Positions 35,607 through 44,096 of a DNA stretch of 64,000 nt are shown piece after piece. This DNA is from Nocardioides sp. Root190 (GTDB taxonomy: Bacteria > Actinomycetota > Actinomycetes > Propionibacteriales > Nocardioidaceae): NCBI RefSeq assembly GCF_001428565.1, contig NZ_LMIA01000007.1, forward strand, positions 186,001-250,000, given 5' to 3'. A program made the position numbers and the translations under genes. The number at the start of each line of letters is the position of its first letter. Positions within the stretch are counted from its first letter, which is position 1. The notes under the pieces were generated by a model. The model searched no databases and was not told the origin of the DNA. It saw nothing but the letters and a program-made list of their open reading frames with translations.

Positions 35607-35903
35607 TCGGGTCACGCTAGCCGCCCGTGTGGCCTCGGCGGGGCCCTTCGGGGACTGTCCTCTGATCCTCTGGTTTCGCCCGAGCGCCGGGACCGTCAGA
35701 ATTCGGCTCGGACCGCGCCGTGGGGGAGTGGTCCGTTGAGAGGCGTGCCGCGCCTGATGTCTGCCGCTTTGACGACGACCGCACACCGGGGACGGCCTGG
35801 GGGGTTAGACCCGGTGGCCGGGCGCGGCGCACCTCTCTCTTCCAGTCCCGGGTTCGCCGCCCGGGAGGACATGATCGTCACGCGCGTCGGGTAGAACAGA
35901 CCT
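35607..35903. other. Divergent intergenic region, no feature recognised
   Basis: 297 bp between the divergent sensor kinase and Ser/Thr kinase genes. It must hold their promoters, but I see no convincing -35/-10 pair, repeat or RNA. Confidence 0.5.
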
Positions 35904-37835
35904 GTGTCCCCGTCGTCCTCCCCGCCCGATCCGGTGCCCGGCTCCCGCATCGGGCGCTTCCGGATCGTCGAGCAGCTCGGGCAGGGCGGCATGGGCGTGG
36001 TCTACCGGGCCATGGAGGAGAACCTCGGTCGCGAGGTCGCGCTGAAGGTGATCGCGCCGTTGTTCGCGCACGACCCGGAGTTCCGCGAGCGGTTCATCCG
36101 CGAGGCGCGGGCCCAGGCATCGCTGGAGTCCGCCCACGTCGTGGCCGTGCATGCCCACGGCGAGGAGGACGGCTACCTCTACATCGCCAGCCAGCTGATC
36201 CCGGGAGGCGATCTCGGGCACCTGATCCGCACGGAGGGCACGCCCGCGCTGGTCGAGGCGCTGGAGATCATCGAGCAGGTGGCCAGCGGTCTCGACGATG
36301 CCCACGAGGCAGGGCTGGTCCACCGCGACATCAAGCCCGGCAACGTGCTCGTGCGCCGTCGACCGGGTTCGATCCGCGCCTACCTCGCCGACTTCGGGAT
36401 CGCGCGGCGGATGAACGCCGACGCCACCCGCTTCAGCTCCTCCACGGCCGGCACGCCCTCCTACATGGCTCCCGAGCTGCACGGCGGCGCGAAGGCCAGC
36501 CCGTCCACCGACATCTACGCCCTCGGATGCCTGCTCTGGGTCGCGTTGACCGGCGTGCCGCCCTACCGCGGCGTCTCGGAGTACCAGCTCGTCGCGGCGC
36601 ACGTCCGTGAGCCGGTGCCGCAGCTGGCGGGCGCGAGCCCGATGATCAACGCCACCAACCGGATCCTGCGGACCGCGATGGCCAAGGACGCGACCGAGCG
36701 CTACCAGAGCGCGCGCGAGATGGGCTCGGACCTGCAGGCCGCGCTCCGGCTGCCGCTGACGCCCGGCTCCGCGGTACCCGAGGTCAAGGGGGGTACGGCG
36801 CTGCGTCCGGCCCTGCGCCCGACCGCTGGGCCGACGCCGACGCCGATCCCCACCCCGACGCCCACTCCGACGCCCACTCCGACGCCCGCGCCCTCGGGGC
36901 GTCCCGTCGCGCCGGTCCCGCCGTCCTCGCGCCCGGCGCCGGCGACGGCGTACACACCTGCTGTCTCCGCCCCGCCCCCGCCGGCCTTCCTCACCCGGCC
37001 GCCGGGCGCGCCCCCGATGGGTGGCCCGGGTGCCCCCGCAGGTCCGGGTCGTACGGCGCGGCGCTGGTGGATCGTCGGCGGGTCCGCCGCGGCGCTCGCG
37101 CTGGTCGCGGGTGTCGTGGCGGCGCTGGCGAGCGGCGGAGAGGACGAGCCCGACAGCGACGACTTCCTCGCCCTCGACCCGAAGGCGATCGTGAAGGCCG
37201 CCGAGAAGGACATGGCGGTCCTCGACAACGCCCGGATCAAGGGCCAGTTCTCCGACGACGCCGGCGACACGATCACGGTCGACGTCGTCGCCACGAGCAG
37301 CGGCGACTGCACGGGCACGATGAAGTCGGGGAAGTCAGGCGGCACGGCCGAGGTGCTACGGGTCGACGACAACGTCTACCTGCGCGCCGACCGCAAGTTC
37401 TGGAACGCCTCCGGCGACCCCGACACCACGACCATCATCCTGGCCGTCCTGGGTGACAGCTGGGTCATCGAGAACAGCCTGCTCGAGAGCACCGAGGCCT
37501 TCTGCGACCTCGACGAGTTCCTCGAGCGCGACGGTCGCGAGGACGCTGAGTCCACGGACCTCGGCGCGGGCGAGGTCGGCGGCCAGGAGACCGTCCGCAT
37601 CGAGCAGACCGATGGATCGCAGCGCGAGGTCCTCGACGTCCGGGTCGCCGAACCCCACTACCTGCTGGCCGTCGAGGAGACCGGTGAGGACCGCTTCGAG
37701 TTCTCCGACTTCGACGCAGACGTCGACATCAAGGCCCCCGCGGACGGCGACGTCGTACCGCTCAGGGAGTACCTCGACACGATCGGGAAGGCTCTCGGTG
37801 CACTCCCGGGAGCCGAGGAGCCCCCCTCGGAGTGA
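35904..37835 (+). CDS. Transmembrane Ser/Thr protein kinase (PknB-like)
   Basis: A 643-residue receptor-like kinase. The kinase domain covers about 17-280, with G-Q-G-G-M-G (26-31), the ATP lysine K48, H140-R-D-I-K-P-G-N, D163-F-G and A-P-E. A Pro-rich linker follows with a run of about eight Pro-Thr dipeptides (bases near 36837-36890). One transmembrane helix is at about 385-407, and the outer part is a 230-residue beta-rich domain resembling LprG/LppX-type lipid-binding folds. No PASTA repeat is seen. It likely senses an external ligand and phosphorylates cytoplasmic proteins. The start is GTG 35904. Confidence 0.9.
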   Translation: MSPSSSPPDPVPGSRIGRFRIVEQLGQGGMGVVYRAMEENLGREVALKVIAPLFAHDPEFRERFIREARAQASLESAHVVAVHAHGEEDGYLYIASQLIPGGDLGHLIRTEGTPALVEALEIIEQVASGLDDAHEAGLVHRDIKPGNVLVRRRPGSIRAYLADFGIARRMNADATRFSSSTAGTPSYMAPELHGGAKASPSTDIYALGCLLWVALTGVPPYRGVSEYQLVAAHVREPVPQLAGASPMINATNRILRTAMAKDATERYQSAREMGSDLQAALRLPLTPGSAVPEVKGGTALRPALRPTAGPTPTPIPTPTPTPTPTPTPAPSGRPVAPVPPSSRPAPATAYTPAVSAPPPPAFLTRPPGAPPMGGPGAPAGPGRTARRWWIVGGSAAALALVAGVVAALASGGEDEPDSDDFLALDPKAIVKAAEKDMAVLDNARIKGQFSDDAGDTITVDVVATSSGDCTGTMKSGKSGGTAEVLRVDDNVYLRADRKFWNASGDPDTTTIILAVLGDSWVIENSLLESTEAFCDLDEFLERDGREDAESTDLGAGEVGGQETVRIEQTDGSQREVLDVRVAEPHYLLAVEETGEDRFEFSDFDADVDIKAPADGDVVPLREYLDTIGKALGALPGAEEPPSE

Positions 37836-37850
37836 CGTTCGTTTTGGCCG

Positions 37851-38011
37851 CGAAGTGCGCGGTTTTCTCCTGCGAAGTGCGTGGTTCTCTCCGCCGAGGT
37901 ACGCCGTGTGCCGCTCCCCCTTGGAGCCGCTGGGACACTTCGGCGGAGAAACCCGCGCACTTCGGCGGAGAAACCCGCGCACTTCGGCGGAGAAACCCGC
38001 GCACTTCGCGG
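37851..38011. repeat. Direct and inverted repeat cluster between convergent genes
   Basis: A 22-bp unit (core CACTTCGGCGGAGAAACC) occurs three times head to tail at 37936-37957, 37958-37979 and 37980-38001, with a fourth partial copy. Two diverged inverted copies lie at 37851-37870 and from 37873. The whole 150-bp stretch can fold into nested hairpins. It sits between the Ser/Thr kinase gene and the ABC permease gene. Confidence 0.85.
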
Positions 38012-38035
38012 GGCATTCGGGTCAGGCGGGGGCGG

Positions 38036-38788
38036 TCAGGAGTTCTCCTTGCGGAAGACGGCCGTGCCCCACCACACGGCGAGGCCGAAGAGCGTGAAGG
38101 TCCAGCCGACCCCCCACAGCATGGAGCTGTCGAAGTCGCCGAAGAACGCCCCACGAACGGCGTCGACGACGTGGCGGATCGGCATGAAGTCGCTCAGCCG
38201 CTCCAGCCAGCCCGCACCGAAGCTCATCGGGAGCAGGATCCCGCTGAGCAGCAGCACCGGCATCATCACGACGTTGATGATCGGCGCCATCACGTCCTCG
38301 CTCTTGGTGGTCAGGGCGAGAGCGTTCGAGGCAGCCGCGCAGGCGCCACCGAGGAACAGGGTGAGGACGACGCCGACCACGATCCCGCCGACGGACGCGT
38401 CCATCCCGAGGGACAGGCCCAGCCCCACGAGGATCACCGCCTGGACGAGCAGCTGGAGCAGATCACGGTAGAGCCGCCCGAACAGCAGTGCCGAGCGGTG
38501 CGCAGGAGTCACCCGTTCCGCCTCGATCACGCCCTCGCGCCACTCGCCGATCAGTGAGAACCCGGCGAAGAAGGCTCCGAAGATGCCCAGCTGGACCAGC
38601 ATTCCCGGCACGAACCACGTGTACTGGTTGCCGCCGAGCTGCTCGATCACCGGCCTGAGCAGCGGGCCGAAGAGGAGCAGGTAGAGCACTGGCTGGAGCA
38701 TGCCGATGATCACCCAGGCGGGGTTGCGCAGGTTCATCCGCAGCTGACGGTTGAACACGATCCAGGACTCACGCAGGAACAACGTCAT
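38036..38788 (-). CDS. ABC-2 type exporter permease (DrrB-like)
   Basis: A 250-residue membrane protein with six hydrophobic segments. The N-terminal F-N-R-Q-L-R-M-N-L-R-N-P and the G-I-L-L-P-M-S-F-G-A-G-W-L motif after the fifth segment mark the ABC-2/DrrB family. It is coupled by an ATGA overlap to the ATPase gene. Together they form an exporter of drugs or lipids; the cargo is not known. Confidence 0.9.
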   Translation of the reverse strand: MTLFLRESWIVFNRQLRMNLRNPAWVIIGMLQPVLYLLLFGPLLRPVIEQLGGNQYTWFVPGMLVQLGIFGAFFAGFSLIGEWREGVIEAERVTPAHRSALLFGRLYRDLLQLLVQAVILVGLGLSLGMDASVGGIVVGVVLTLFLGGACAAASNALALTTKSEDVMAPIINVVMMPVLLLSGILLPMSFGAGWLERLSDFMPIRHVVDAVRGAFFGDFDSSMLWGVGWTFTLFGLAVWWGTAVFRKENS

Positions 38789-39795
38789 GACAGGACCTCC
38801 TCGGTCGGGGCAGCGGAGTCAGTTGTCCCGGCGGCCGCCTCGGCGTCCCGCAACGAGCGGCCGGTGAGGGTGAGGAAGACGTCGTCGAGGGTGGGCCGGA
38901 CGACCTCGACCGACTCGAGCTGGACGCCGGCGTTCTCCAGGTCGCGCAGGAGGCCGGGGACGGCCCTGCCGGCCCGGGGGACGCGGCCGCGGACGTGGTG
39001 ACCCTCGATCGTGAGGTCGCTGCTGATCGAGCCGAGCTTGTCGCGGGCGATCGTCACCTGCTCGTCGGTGGCCACCTCGAGGTCGACCAGATCGCCCGAC
39101 ACGGCGGCCTTCAGGTTGTCGGCGGTGTCGCTGGCGACGATCCGGCCGCGGTCGATGATCACGATCCGGTCGGCGAGGGCATCGGCCTCGTCGAGGTAGT
39201 GCGTGGTGAGGAAGACCGTGGCTCCCTCGCGGGTACGGAGGTCGGCGATGTGCTGCCACAGGTTGATCCGCGCCTGGGGGTCGAGACCGGTCGTCGGCTC
39301 GTCGAGGAAGACCAGGGACGGCGAGTGGATCAGCGCCATCGCGATGTCCAGACGGCGCTTCTGGCCACCCGACATGTTCTTCGGCATCCGACGCCACAGC
39401 CCCTCGAGCTGGAGCTGGTCGAACAGCTCGCGGCCCTTGGCGACGGCCGCCGCCTTCGACATCCCGTAGAGCATCCCGTGGTCGACGACCTCGTCACCTG
39501 CGTAGGCGCTCGAGAAGGTCGAGCCCGTCTGGGAGCAGTAGCCGATGCTGCGCCGTACGTCGACGGACTGGGTCGCGACGTCGTACCCCGCGACCCTCGC
39601 CGTGCCGGCCGTCGGCTGCAGCAGCGTCGTCAGGATGCGCAAGGTGGTGGTCTTGCCCGCGCCGTTGGGGCCGAGGAAGCCCACGACCTCACCCTCGGCG
39701 ACCTCGAGGTCCACTCCGCTGACGGCGTGGACCTCTCGCTTCTGCTTGCCCCGCCCGGTGTGGAAGGTCTGCACGAGTCCTCGTGCTTCGATCAT
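38785..39795 (-). CDS. ABC exporter ATPase (DrrA-like)
   Basis: A 336-residue ATPase. Walker A GPNGAGKTT is at 42-50, the signature M-S-G-G-Q-K-R-R is near 143, Walker B is F-L-D-E-P-T-T-G-L-D, and T-T-H-Y-L-D-E-A-D holds the switch His. The C-terminal P-T-L-D-D-V-F-L motif is typical of DrrA-type drug exporters. ATG 39795 is used because the ATPase core starts directly after it. Overlaps the permease gene by four bases and is divergent from the MFS exporter. Confidence 0.92.
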   Translation of the reverse strand: MIEARGLVQTFHTGRGKQKREVHAVSGVDLEVAEGEVVGFLGPNGAGKTTTLRILTTLLQPTAGTARVAGYDVATQSVDVRRSIGYCSQTGSTFSSAYAGDEVVDHGMLYGMSKAAAVAKGRELFDQLQLEGLWRRMPKNMSGGQKRRLDIAMALIHSPSLVFLDEPTTGLDPQARINLWQHIADLRTREGATVFLTTHYLDEADALADRIVIIDRGRIVASDTADNLKAAVSGDLVDLEVATDEQVTIARDKLGSISSDLTIEGHHVRGRVPRAGRAVPGLLRDLENAGVQLESVEVVRPTLDDVFLTLTGRSLRDAEAAAGTTDSAAPTEEVLS

Positions 39796-39931
39796 CGGTG
39801 CGTCTCCCCGTGTCGTTGTGGCCCGTGCCGTGCGTGTGCGGCACGCCCGGACAGACTGCCTGAGGACCGGGAAGTCATCGGTGGGCGCGCGCGGAGGAAT
39901 GCCTGGCGGTGCCGGGTGGTTGCCGCCTGAC

Positions 39932-41404
39932 GTGACCCAGTCCGCCGCTCCCGTCCCGCGCGCCAGCGTCGGTCTGCGCAGCGAGCGGGGACCGATCCTC
40001 GCGTCGGTGATGCTCAGCACCGCGCTCGTCGCCATCGACACCACCATCCTGGCGACGGCCGTCCCGGCGATCGTGGACGACCTCGGCGGGTTCACGCAGT
40101 TCCCGTGGCTGTTCTCCGCGTACCTGCTCGCCCAGGCGGTGACCACGCCGATCTACGGCAAGCTCGCCGACGTGTTCGGCCGCAAGCCGCTGATGCTGCT
40201 GGGGATCGGCCTGTTCGTGCTCGGATCGGTGCTGTGCGCCGTGGCCTGGAGCATGACCGCACTGATCGTCTTCCGCGCCGTCCAGGGCCTGGGCGCGGGC
40301 GCGATCCAGCCCGCCGGCATCACGATCATGGGCGACATCTACTCGATGGCGGAGCGCGCCGTGGCGCAGAGCTACGTCGCCGGGGTGTGGGCGGTGTCCG
40401 CGGTCGTGGGGCCGAGCCTCGGCGGGTTGCTGTCCGATCACGCGTCGTGGCGGTGGATCTTCTGGATCAACGTGCCGCTGGGCCTGCTGGCCGCGGTCGT
40501 GCTCGCCCGCCGCTTCCACGAGACGGCCGGCAAGGCAGCCCGCGAGGAACGCCGCTCCCTGGACATCGGTGGCGCGCTGCTCCTCGCCGGTGCTGCCGGA
40601 CTCCTGCTGCTCGGACTGCTCGAGGGCGGCCTGCGCTGGGCGTGGTGGTCGCCAGCCGGCGTGGGGATCTTCGCGGCTGCGCTCGCCCTCCTGGTCGGGT
40701 TCGTCCTCGTCGAGCGCCGGGTGCCCGACCCCGTGCTGCCGCTGTGGGTGTTCCGCAACCGGGTGCTCACCTCGGCCATGCTCGGCGCCTTCGTGGTGGG
40801 GATGGCGATGCTCGGCGTCACGTCCTACGTGCCCGTCTACGCCCAGCAGGTGCTGGGTGCGGGAGCGGTCACGGCCGGCCTGTCCGTCGCCGCCCTCGCC
40901 ATCGGCTGGCCGATCGCAGCCAGCACCGCCGGCCGGTTCTACCTCCGCCACGGCTTCCGGCCCTGCCTGCTCGCCGGCGCGGCGTTCGGGGTCGTGGGGA
41001 CCACGATCGTCGCCACCGTCGGACCCGGCACGCCGGTCTGGGTGCTGGCGCTGGGCTGCCTGGTCCTGGGGCTGGGACTCGGGTACGTCGCCAGTCCCGG
41101 CATCGTCGCCGCGCAGTCGGCGGTGGCGTGGCGCGACCGCGGCGTGGCGACCGGAGCGAACATGTTCTCCCGCTCGCTCGGCAGTGCTGTCGGTGTCGCG
41201 ATCTTCGGTGCGATCGCCAACGGGGTCGTCGCCGCTCGTCTCGGAGGGGGACAGCGGGCAGGTGACGTCGACCTCGAGAACCTGCCGATCGACGTACTCG
41301 ACCCGGCGCTGCACGCCGTCTTCGTCGCCGTCGCGGTCACCTCGATCGCCCTGGTGGTGGCCGGTCTGGTCATGCCGAAGCGCATCGAGCCAGGTGCCGA
41401 CTGA
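39932..41404 (+). CDS. MFS multidrug exporter (DHA2-like)
   Basis: A 490-residue major facilitator with about fourteen transmembrane segments. G-K-L-A-D-V-F-G-R-K-P between helices 2 and 3 is motif A, and helix 5 carries G-x-x-x-G-P-S-L-G-G, the antiporter motif C. L-D-x-T-x-L near the first helix (here I-D-T-T-I-L) points to the DHA2 drug:proton antiporters. GTG 39932 is chosen; ATG 39899 would add 11 unlikely residues. It is divergent from the DrrAB-like exporter. Confidence 0.9.
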   Translation: MTQSAAPVPRASVGLRSERGPILASVMLSTALVAIDTTILATAVPAIVDDLGGFTQFPWLFSAYLLAQAVTTPIYGKLADVFGRKPLMLLGIGLFVLGSVLCAVAWSMTALIVFRAVQGLGAGAIQPAGITIMGDIYSMAERAVAQSYVAGVWAVSAVVGPSLGGLLSDHASWRWIFWINVPLGLLAAVVLARRFHETAGKAAREERRSLDIGGALLLAGAAGLLLLGLLEGGLRWAWWSPAGVGIFAAALALLVGFVLVERRVPDPVLPLWVFRNRVLTSAMLGAFVVGMAMLGVTSYVPVYAQQVLGAGAVTAGLSVAALAIGWPIAASTAGRFYLRHGFRPCLLAGAAFGVVGTTIVATVGPGTPVWVLALGCLVLGLGLGYVASPGIVAAQSAVAWRDRGVATGANMFSRSLGSAVGVAIFGAIANGVVAARLGGGQRAGDVDLENLPIDVLDPALHAVFVAVAVTSIALVVAGLVMPKRIEPGAD

Positions 41405-41476
41405 CCAACTCGGTGGCCGGAATCGTTGTGCTCGACGACAACGACGCGCTATGTGACCGGTGAGTAGCATGGACCC

Positions 41477-42622
41477 ATGAAGCGTGAGATCTATGACGAG
41501 GACCACGAGGCATTCCGGACGTCCGTGAAGGAGTTCGTGGACCGGTCGGTCCTGCCTCATGCCGAGGAGCACATCGCCGCGAAGGCGCTGCCGCGCGAGT
41601 TCTGGATCGAGGCCGGCAAGCAGGGCCTGCTCGGCCTCGAGGTGCCGGAGCAGTACGGCGGCGCCGAGGCCGGCGACTTCCGGTTCAACGCGGTCCTGCA
41701 GGAGGAGCTCGCGAAGGTCGGTGCGGCGTACCCCACCTGCCACGGCATCCACGCCGACATCACGGCGCCGTACATCGTCGAGCTCGGTACCGACGAGCAG
41801 AAGGAGCGCTGGCTGCCCGGCGTCGCCTCCGGCGAGATCCTGCTCGGTATCGGCATGACCGAGCCCTCCGGCGGCTCCGACCTCGCGGCGCTCAAGACCA
41901 CCGCCGTGCGTGACGGCGACTCGTGGGTCATCAACGGCTCCAAGACCTTCATCACCAACGGCTACTCCGGCGACCTGTTCGTCACCGCTGTGCGCACCGA
42001 CCCCGAGAAGGGCCCCAAGGGGATCACCCTGTTCGGCATCGAGGCGACCGCGGAGGGCTTCTCCCGCGGCCGCAAGCTCGACAAGGTCGGCATGGAGGAG
42101 TCCGACACCGCCGAGCTCTTCTTCGAGAACGTCCGGCTCACCGACGCCGAGGTCATCGGCGAGCTCAACATGGGCTTCATCCACATGATGCAGAAGCTCC
42201 CGCAGGAGCGCCTGGGGTGCGCCGTCGCCAACATCGCGCACGCCAAGCAGATCCTCGTGGAGACGATCCAGTACGCCAAGGACCGGCACGCGTTCGGTGT
42301 CCCGATCGGCACCTTCCAGCACAACAAGTTCCTGCTCGCCGACCTGGTGACGCGCATCGAGGCCGCCGAGGCGTACATCGACAAGTGCGTGCTCAACCAC
42401 AGCCAGAAGCAGCTCACCGCGATCGACGCCGCCAAGGCGAAGTGGTTCTCCTCGCAGGTGCAGTCCGAGGTCCTCGACCACTGCGTCCAGATCCACGGTG
42501 GCTACGGCTTCATGAACGAGTACCGCGTGGCTCGTGCGTGGCGTGATGCCCGGGTCACCAAGATCTGGGCCGGCTCCAACGAGATCATGAAGGAGCTGAT
42601 CGGGCGCGACCTGGGGCTGTAA
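41477..42622 (+). CDS. Acyl-CoA dehydrogenase
   Basis: A 381-residue flavoenzyme for the first step of acyl-CoA beta-oxidation. G-M-T-E-P-S-G-G-S-D holds the substrate and FAD, W-V-I-N-G-S-K-T-F-I-T-N follows, and the C-terminal W-A-G-S-N-E-I-M carries the likely catalytic Glu in the long-chain/short-chain position. I-H-G-G-Y-G-F is the family's second signature. The start is ATG 41477. It ends convergently with the LacI gene across a long palindromic element. Chain length preference is not clear. Confidence 0.93.
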   Translation: MKREIYDEDHEAFRTSVKEFVDRSVLPHAEEHIAAKALPREFWIEAGKQGLLGLEVPEQYGGAEAGDFRFNAVLQEELAKVGAAYPTCHGIHADITAPYIVELGTDEQKERWLPGVASGEILLGIGMTEPSGGSDLAALKTTAVRDGDSWVINGSKTFITNGYSGDLFVTAVRTDPEKGPKGITLFGIEATAEGFSRGRKLDKVGMEESDTAELFFENVRLTDAEVIGELNMGFIHMMQKLPQERLGCAVANIAHAKQILVETIQYAKDRHAFGVPIGTFQHNKFLLADLVTRIEAAEAYIDKCVLNHSQKQLTAIDAAKAKWFSSQVQSEVLDHCVQIHGGYGFMNEYRVARAWRDARVTKIWAGSNEIMKELIGRDLGL

Positions 42623-42635
42623 CCCCCTCCCGCGC

Positions 42636-42872
42636 CGCGCTTGTAACTACGTGTTCGTGCACGATTTTGCGCGTCACAGCGCCCGGGTAGCTGCCACAGC
42701 ACCCGGGTAGTGCGGTTCGGGCGACCGCCGGCTCATCGTGGAGGGGCTGCCATCGCAGCCCCTCGGTGCGACAGGTGGTGAGGGCCGACCGGCCCACCTA
42801 CCCGGGTGTTGTGGCAGCTACCCGGGCGGTGTGGGGCCGGTTTTCGCGCATGAACACGTAGTTACAAGCGCG
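42636..42872. repeat. 237-bp long palindromic element between convergent genes
   Basis: The outer arms are perfect over 21 bp (42636-42656 and 42852-42872). Inner arms of 30 bp (42681-42710 and 42798-42827) pair with one mismatch. At the centre is a perfect 10-bp stem, GAGGGGCTGC-CATC-GCAGCCCCTC (42741-42764). No open frame is supported. It separates the acyl-CoA dehydrogenase and LacI genes and could be a terminator or a non-autonomous repeat. Confidence 0.85.
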
Positions 42873-42881
42873 CGGGGCGGC

Positions 42882-43922
42882 TCAGCCCCCCGTCGAGCGC
42901 CGTACGACGAGCTCGGGCTCGAGCACGATGTCACGCACGCCCGCGGTGGGGTCCTCGATCGCGGCCAGCAGGAGGTCGGTGGCGACCTCGCCCATCTCCT
43001 CACGGGGCTGGCGGATGGAGCTGAGCGGGATGGCGGCGGAGGCGGCGAAGTCGATGTCGTCGTAGCCGAGGATGGCGACGTCGTCAGGGACGCGGACGCC
43101 AGCGAAGGTGAGGGCCTGCAGGACGCCGAGGGCGACGAGGTCGTTGGCGGCGAAGATCGCGTCGGGGCGGGCCTTGCGGGGCAGGGCGAGCAGCTCCTCC
43201 GCGGCGAGCCGTCCGGCGCTGGCGTCCATGGTGGCGGTCTCCACCAGCTGGACGCTGTGCCCGGGATGGGCCTCGATGACCTCCTCGATGCCGCGCAGGC
43301 GGTGCCGGATCTGGGTCAGGCCGCGTGGTCCGCCGATGAAGGCGATCCGCTGGCGCCCCGACTCGACGAGGTGGGCCGCGCCGAGGCGACCGCCACGCAC
43401 GTCGTCGACGGCGACGGAGGAGAACTCGCGACTGCCGGTGCGGCGGTCGACCACCACGACGGCGGTCCCGCGCTCGCGCAGGCGGCGCAGCCGCGGCAGG
43501 ACCTTGCCGACGGGCGTGATGAGCAGACCGCTGACGCGCTGCTCCTCGAAGAGGTCGAGGTACGTCGACTCGCGCTCCGCGTCCTGGCCCGAGCTGCCCA
43601 GGATCAGCGGTCGGCCACGGGTGCCAAGGCGCAGCTCGACGCCGCGGGCGACGTCGGTGAAGAAGGGGTTGCGGACGTCGAGCACGACCATGCCCACGGC
43701 ACGGTTGGTGCCGGCTCGCAGCTGACGGGCCGCGTCGTTGCGGATGAATCCCATCTGCTCGATCGTCCGCTGGACGTGCTCGAGGGTCGCCGGGGAGACC
43801 TTCTCGGGGCGGTTGAGGACGTTGGACACCGTGCCGACGGAGACGCCGGCAGTGGACGCGACGTCCTTGACCGAGACGCTCCGGCCGGGCTCGCCGGTGC
43901 GTGCGGTGTCACTGGTGGTCAC
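42882..43922 (-). CDS. LacI-family regulator of the rhamnose locus
   Basis: A 346-residue repressor. The helix-turn-helix at residues 17-40 reads V-K-D-V-A-S-T-A-G-V-S-V-G-T-V-S-N-V-L-N, a standard LacI headpiece with its hinge helix after it. The remainder is a periplasmic-binding-protein fold with F-x-G-L-L-I-T-P and A-I-F-A-A-N-D-L. It is divergent from the rhamnose importer genes, with palindromes in the gap, so it probably responds to rhamnose or a pathway intermediate. The start is GTG 43922 after AGAAGGA. Confidence 0.88.
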   Translation of the reverse strand: MTTSDTARTGEPGRSVSVKDVASTAGVSVGTVSNVLNRPEKVSPATLEHVQRTIEQMGFIRNDAARQLRAGTNRAVGMVVLDVRNPFFTDVARGVELRLGTRGRPLILGSSGQDAERESTYLDLFEEQRVSGLLITPVGKVLPRLRRLRERGTAVVVVDRRTGSREFSSVAVDDVRGGRLGAAHLVESGRQRIAFIGGPRGLTQIRHRLRGIEEVIEAHPGHSVQLVETATMDASAGRLAAEELLALPRKARPDAIFAANDLVALGVLQALTFAGVRVPDDVAILGYDDIDFAASAAIPLSSIRQPREEMGEVATDLLLAAIEDPTAGVRDIVLEPELVVRRSTGG

Positions 43923-43977
43923 TGTTCCTTCTTTCGTTGTGGGGTCACCCTAGGACCACGAGGTGCCCCCGCACCTG

Positions 43978-43995
43978 TTTTGATTCGTTTCAATA
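43978..43995. promoter_or_regulatory. Second LacI operator (degenerate)
   Basis: The complement reads TATTGAAACGAATCAAAA, sharing ATTGAAAC and TCAA with the main palindrome. It lies close to the LacI start and could serve autoregulation or looping to the main operator. Confidence 0.5.
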
Positions 43996-44012
43996 AAGTT
44001 TCGTCCGTGCTC

Positions 44013-44078
44013 TTGACTGCTGTGATGGCGGTCACCTACTGTCCAGACATTCGCCGATTGAAACCTTTCAATCGGCGA
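44013..44078 (+). promoter_or_regulatory. Rhamnose operon promoter and 28-bp LacI operator
   Basis: TTGACT (44013-44018), 18 bp, TACTGT (44037-44042). Eight bases further is a perfect 28-bp palindrome (44051-44078) with 13-bp arms and a CC centre; its core is GATTGAAACCTTTCAATC. A LacI protein bound there would block transcription of the whole locus. Confidence 0.8.
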
Positions 44079-44096
44079 TCGAGTACAAGGAGTGAG

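Noticed and set aside
36837..36890. Microsatellite as a separate repeat element
   Set aside because: It codes for the Pro-Thr linker of the Ser/Thr kinase, a common protein feature.
37936..38011. Possible CRISPR array
   Set aside because: The 22-bp units abut without spacers and no cas gene is near.
39875..42496. Long minus-strand open frame of 873 codons opposite the MFS and acyl-CoA dehydrogenase genes
   Set aside because: In DNA this rich in GC the antisense frame of a real gene stays open; the translation is low-complexity, and the sense genes have clear families.
42636..42872. Insertion sequence
   Set aside because: No transposase frame inside; only the palindromic arms are seen.
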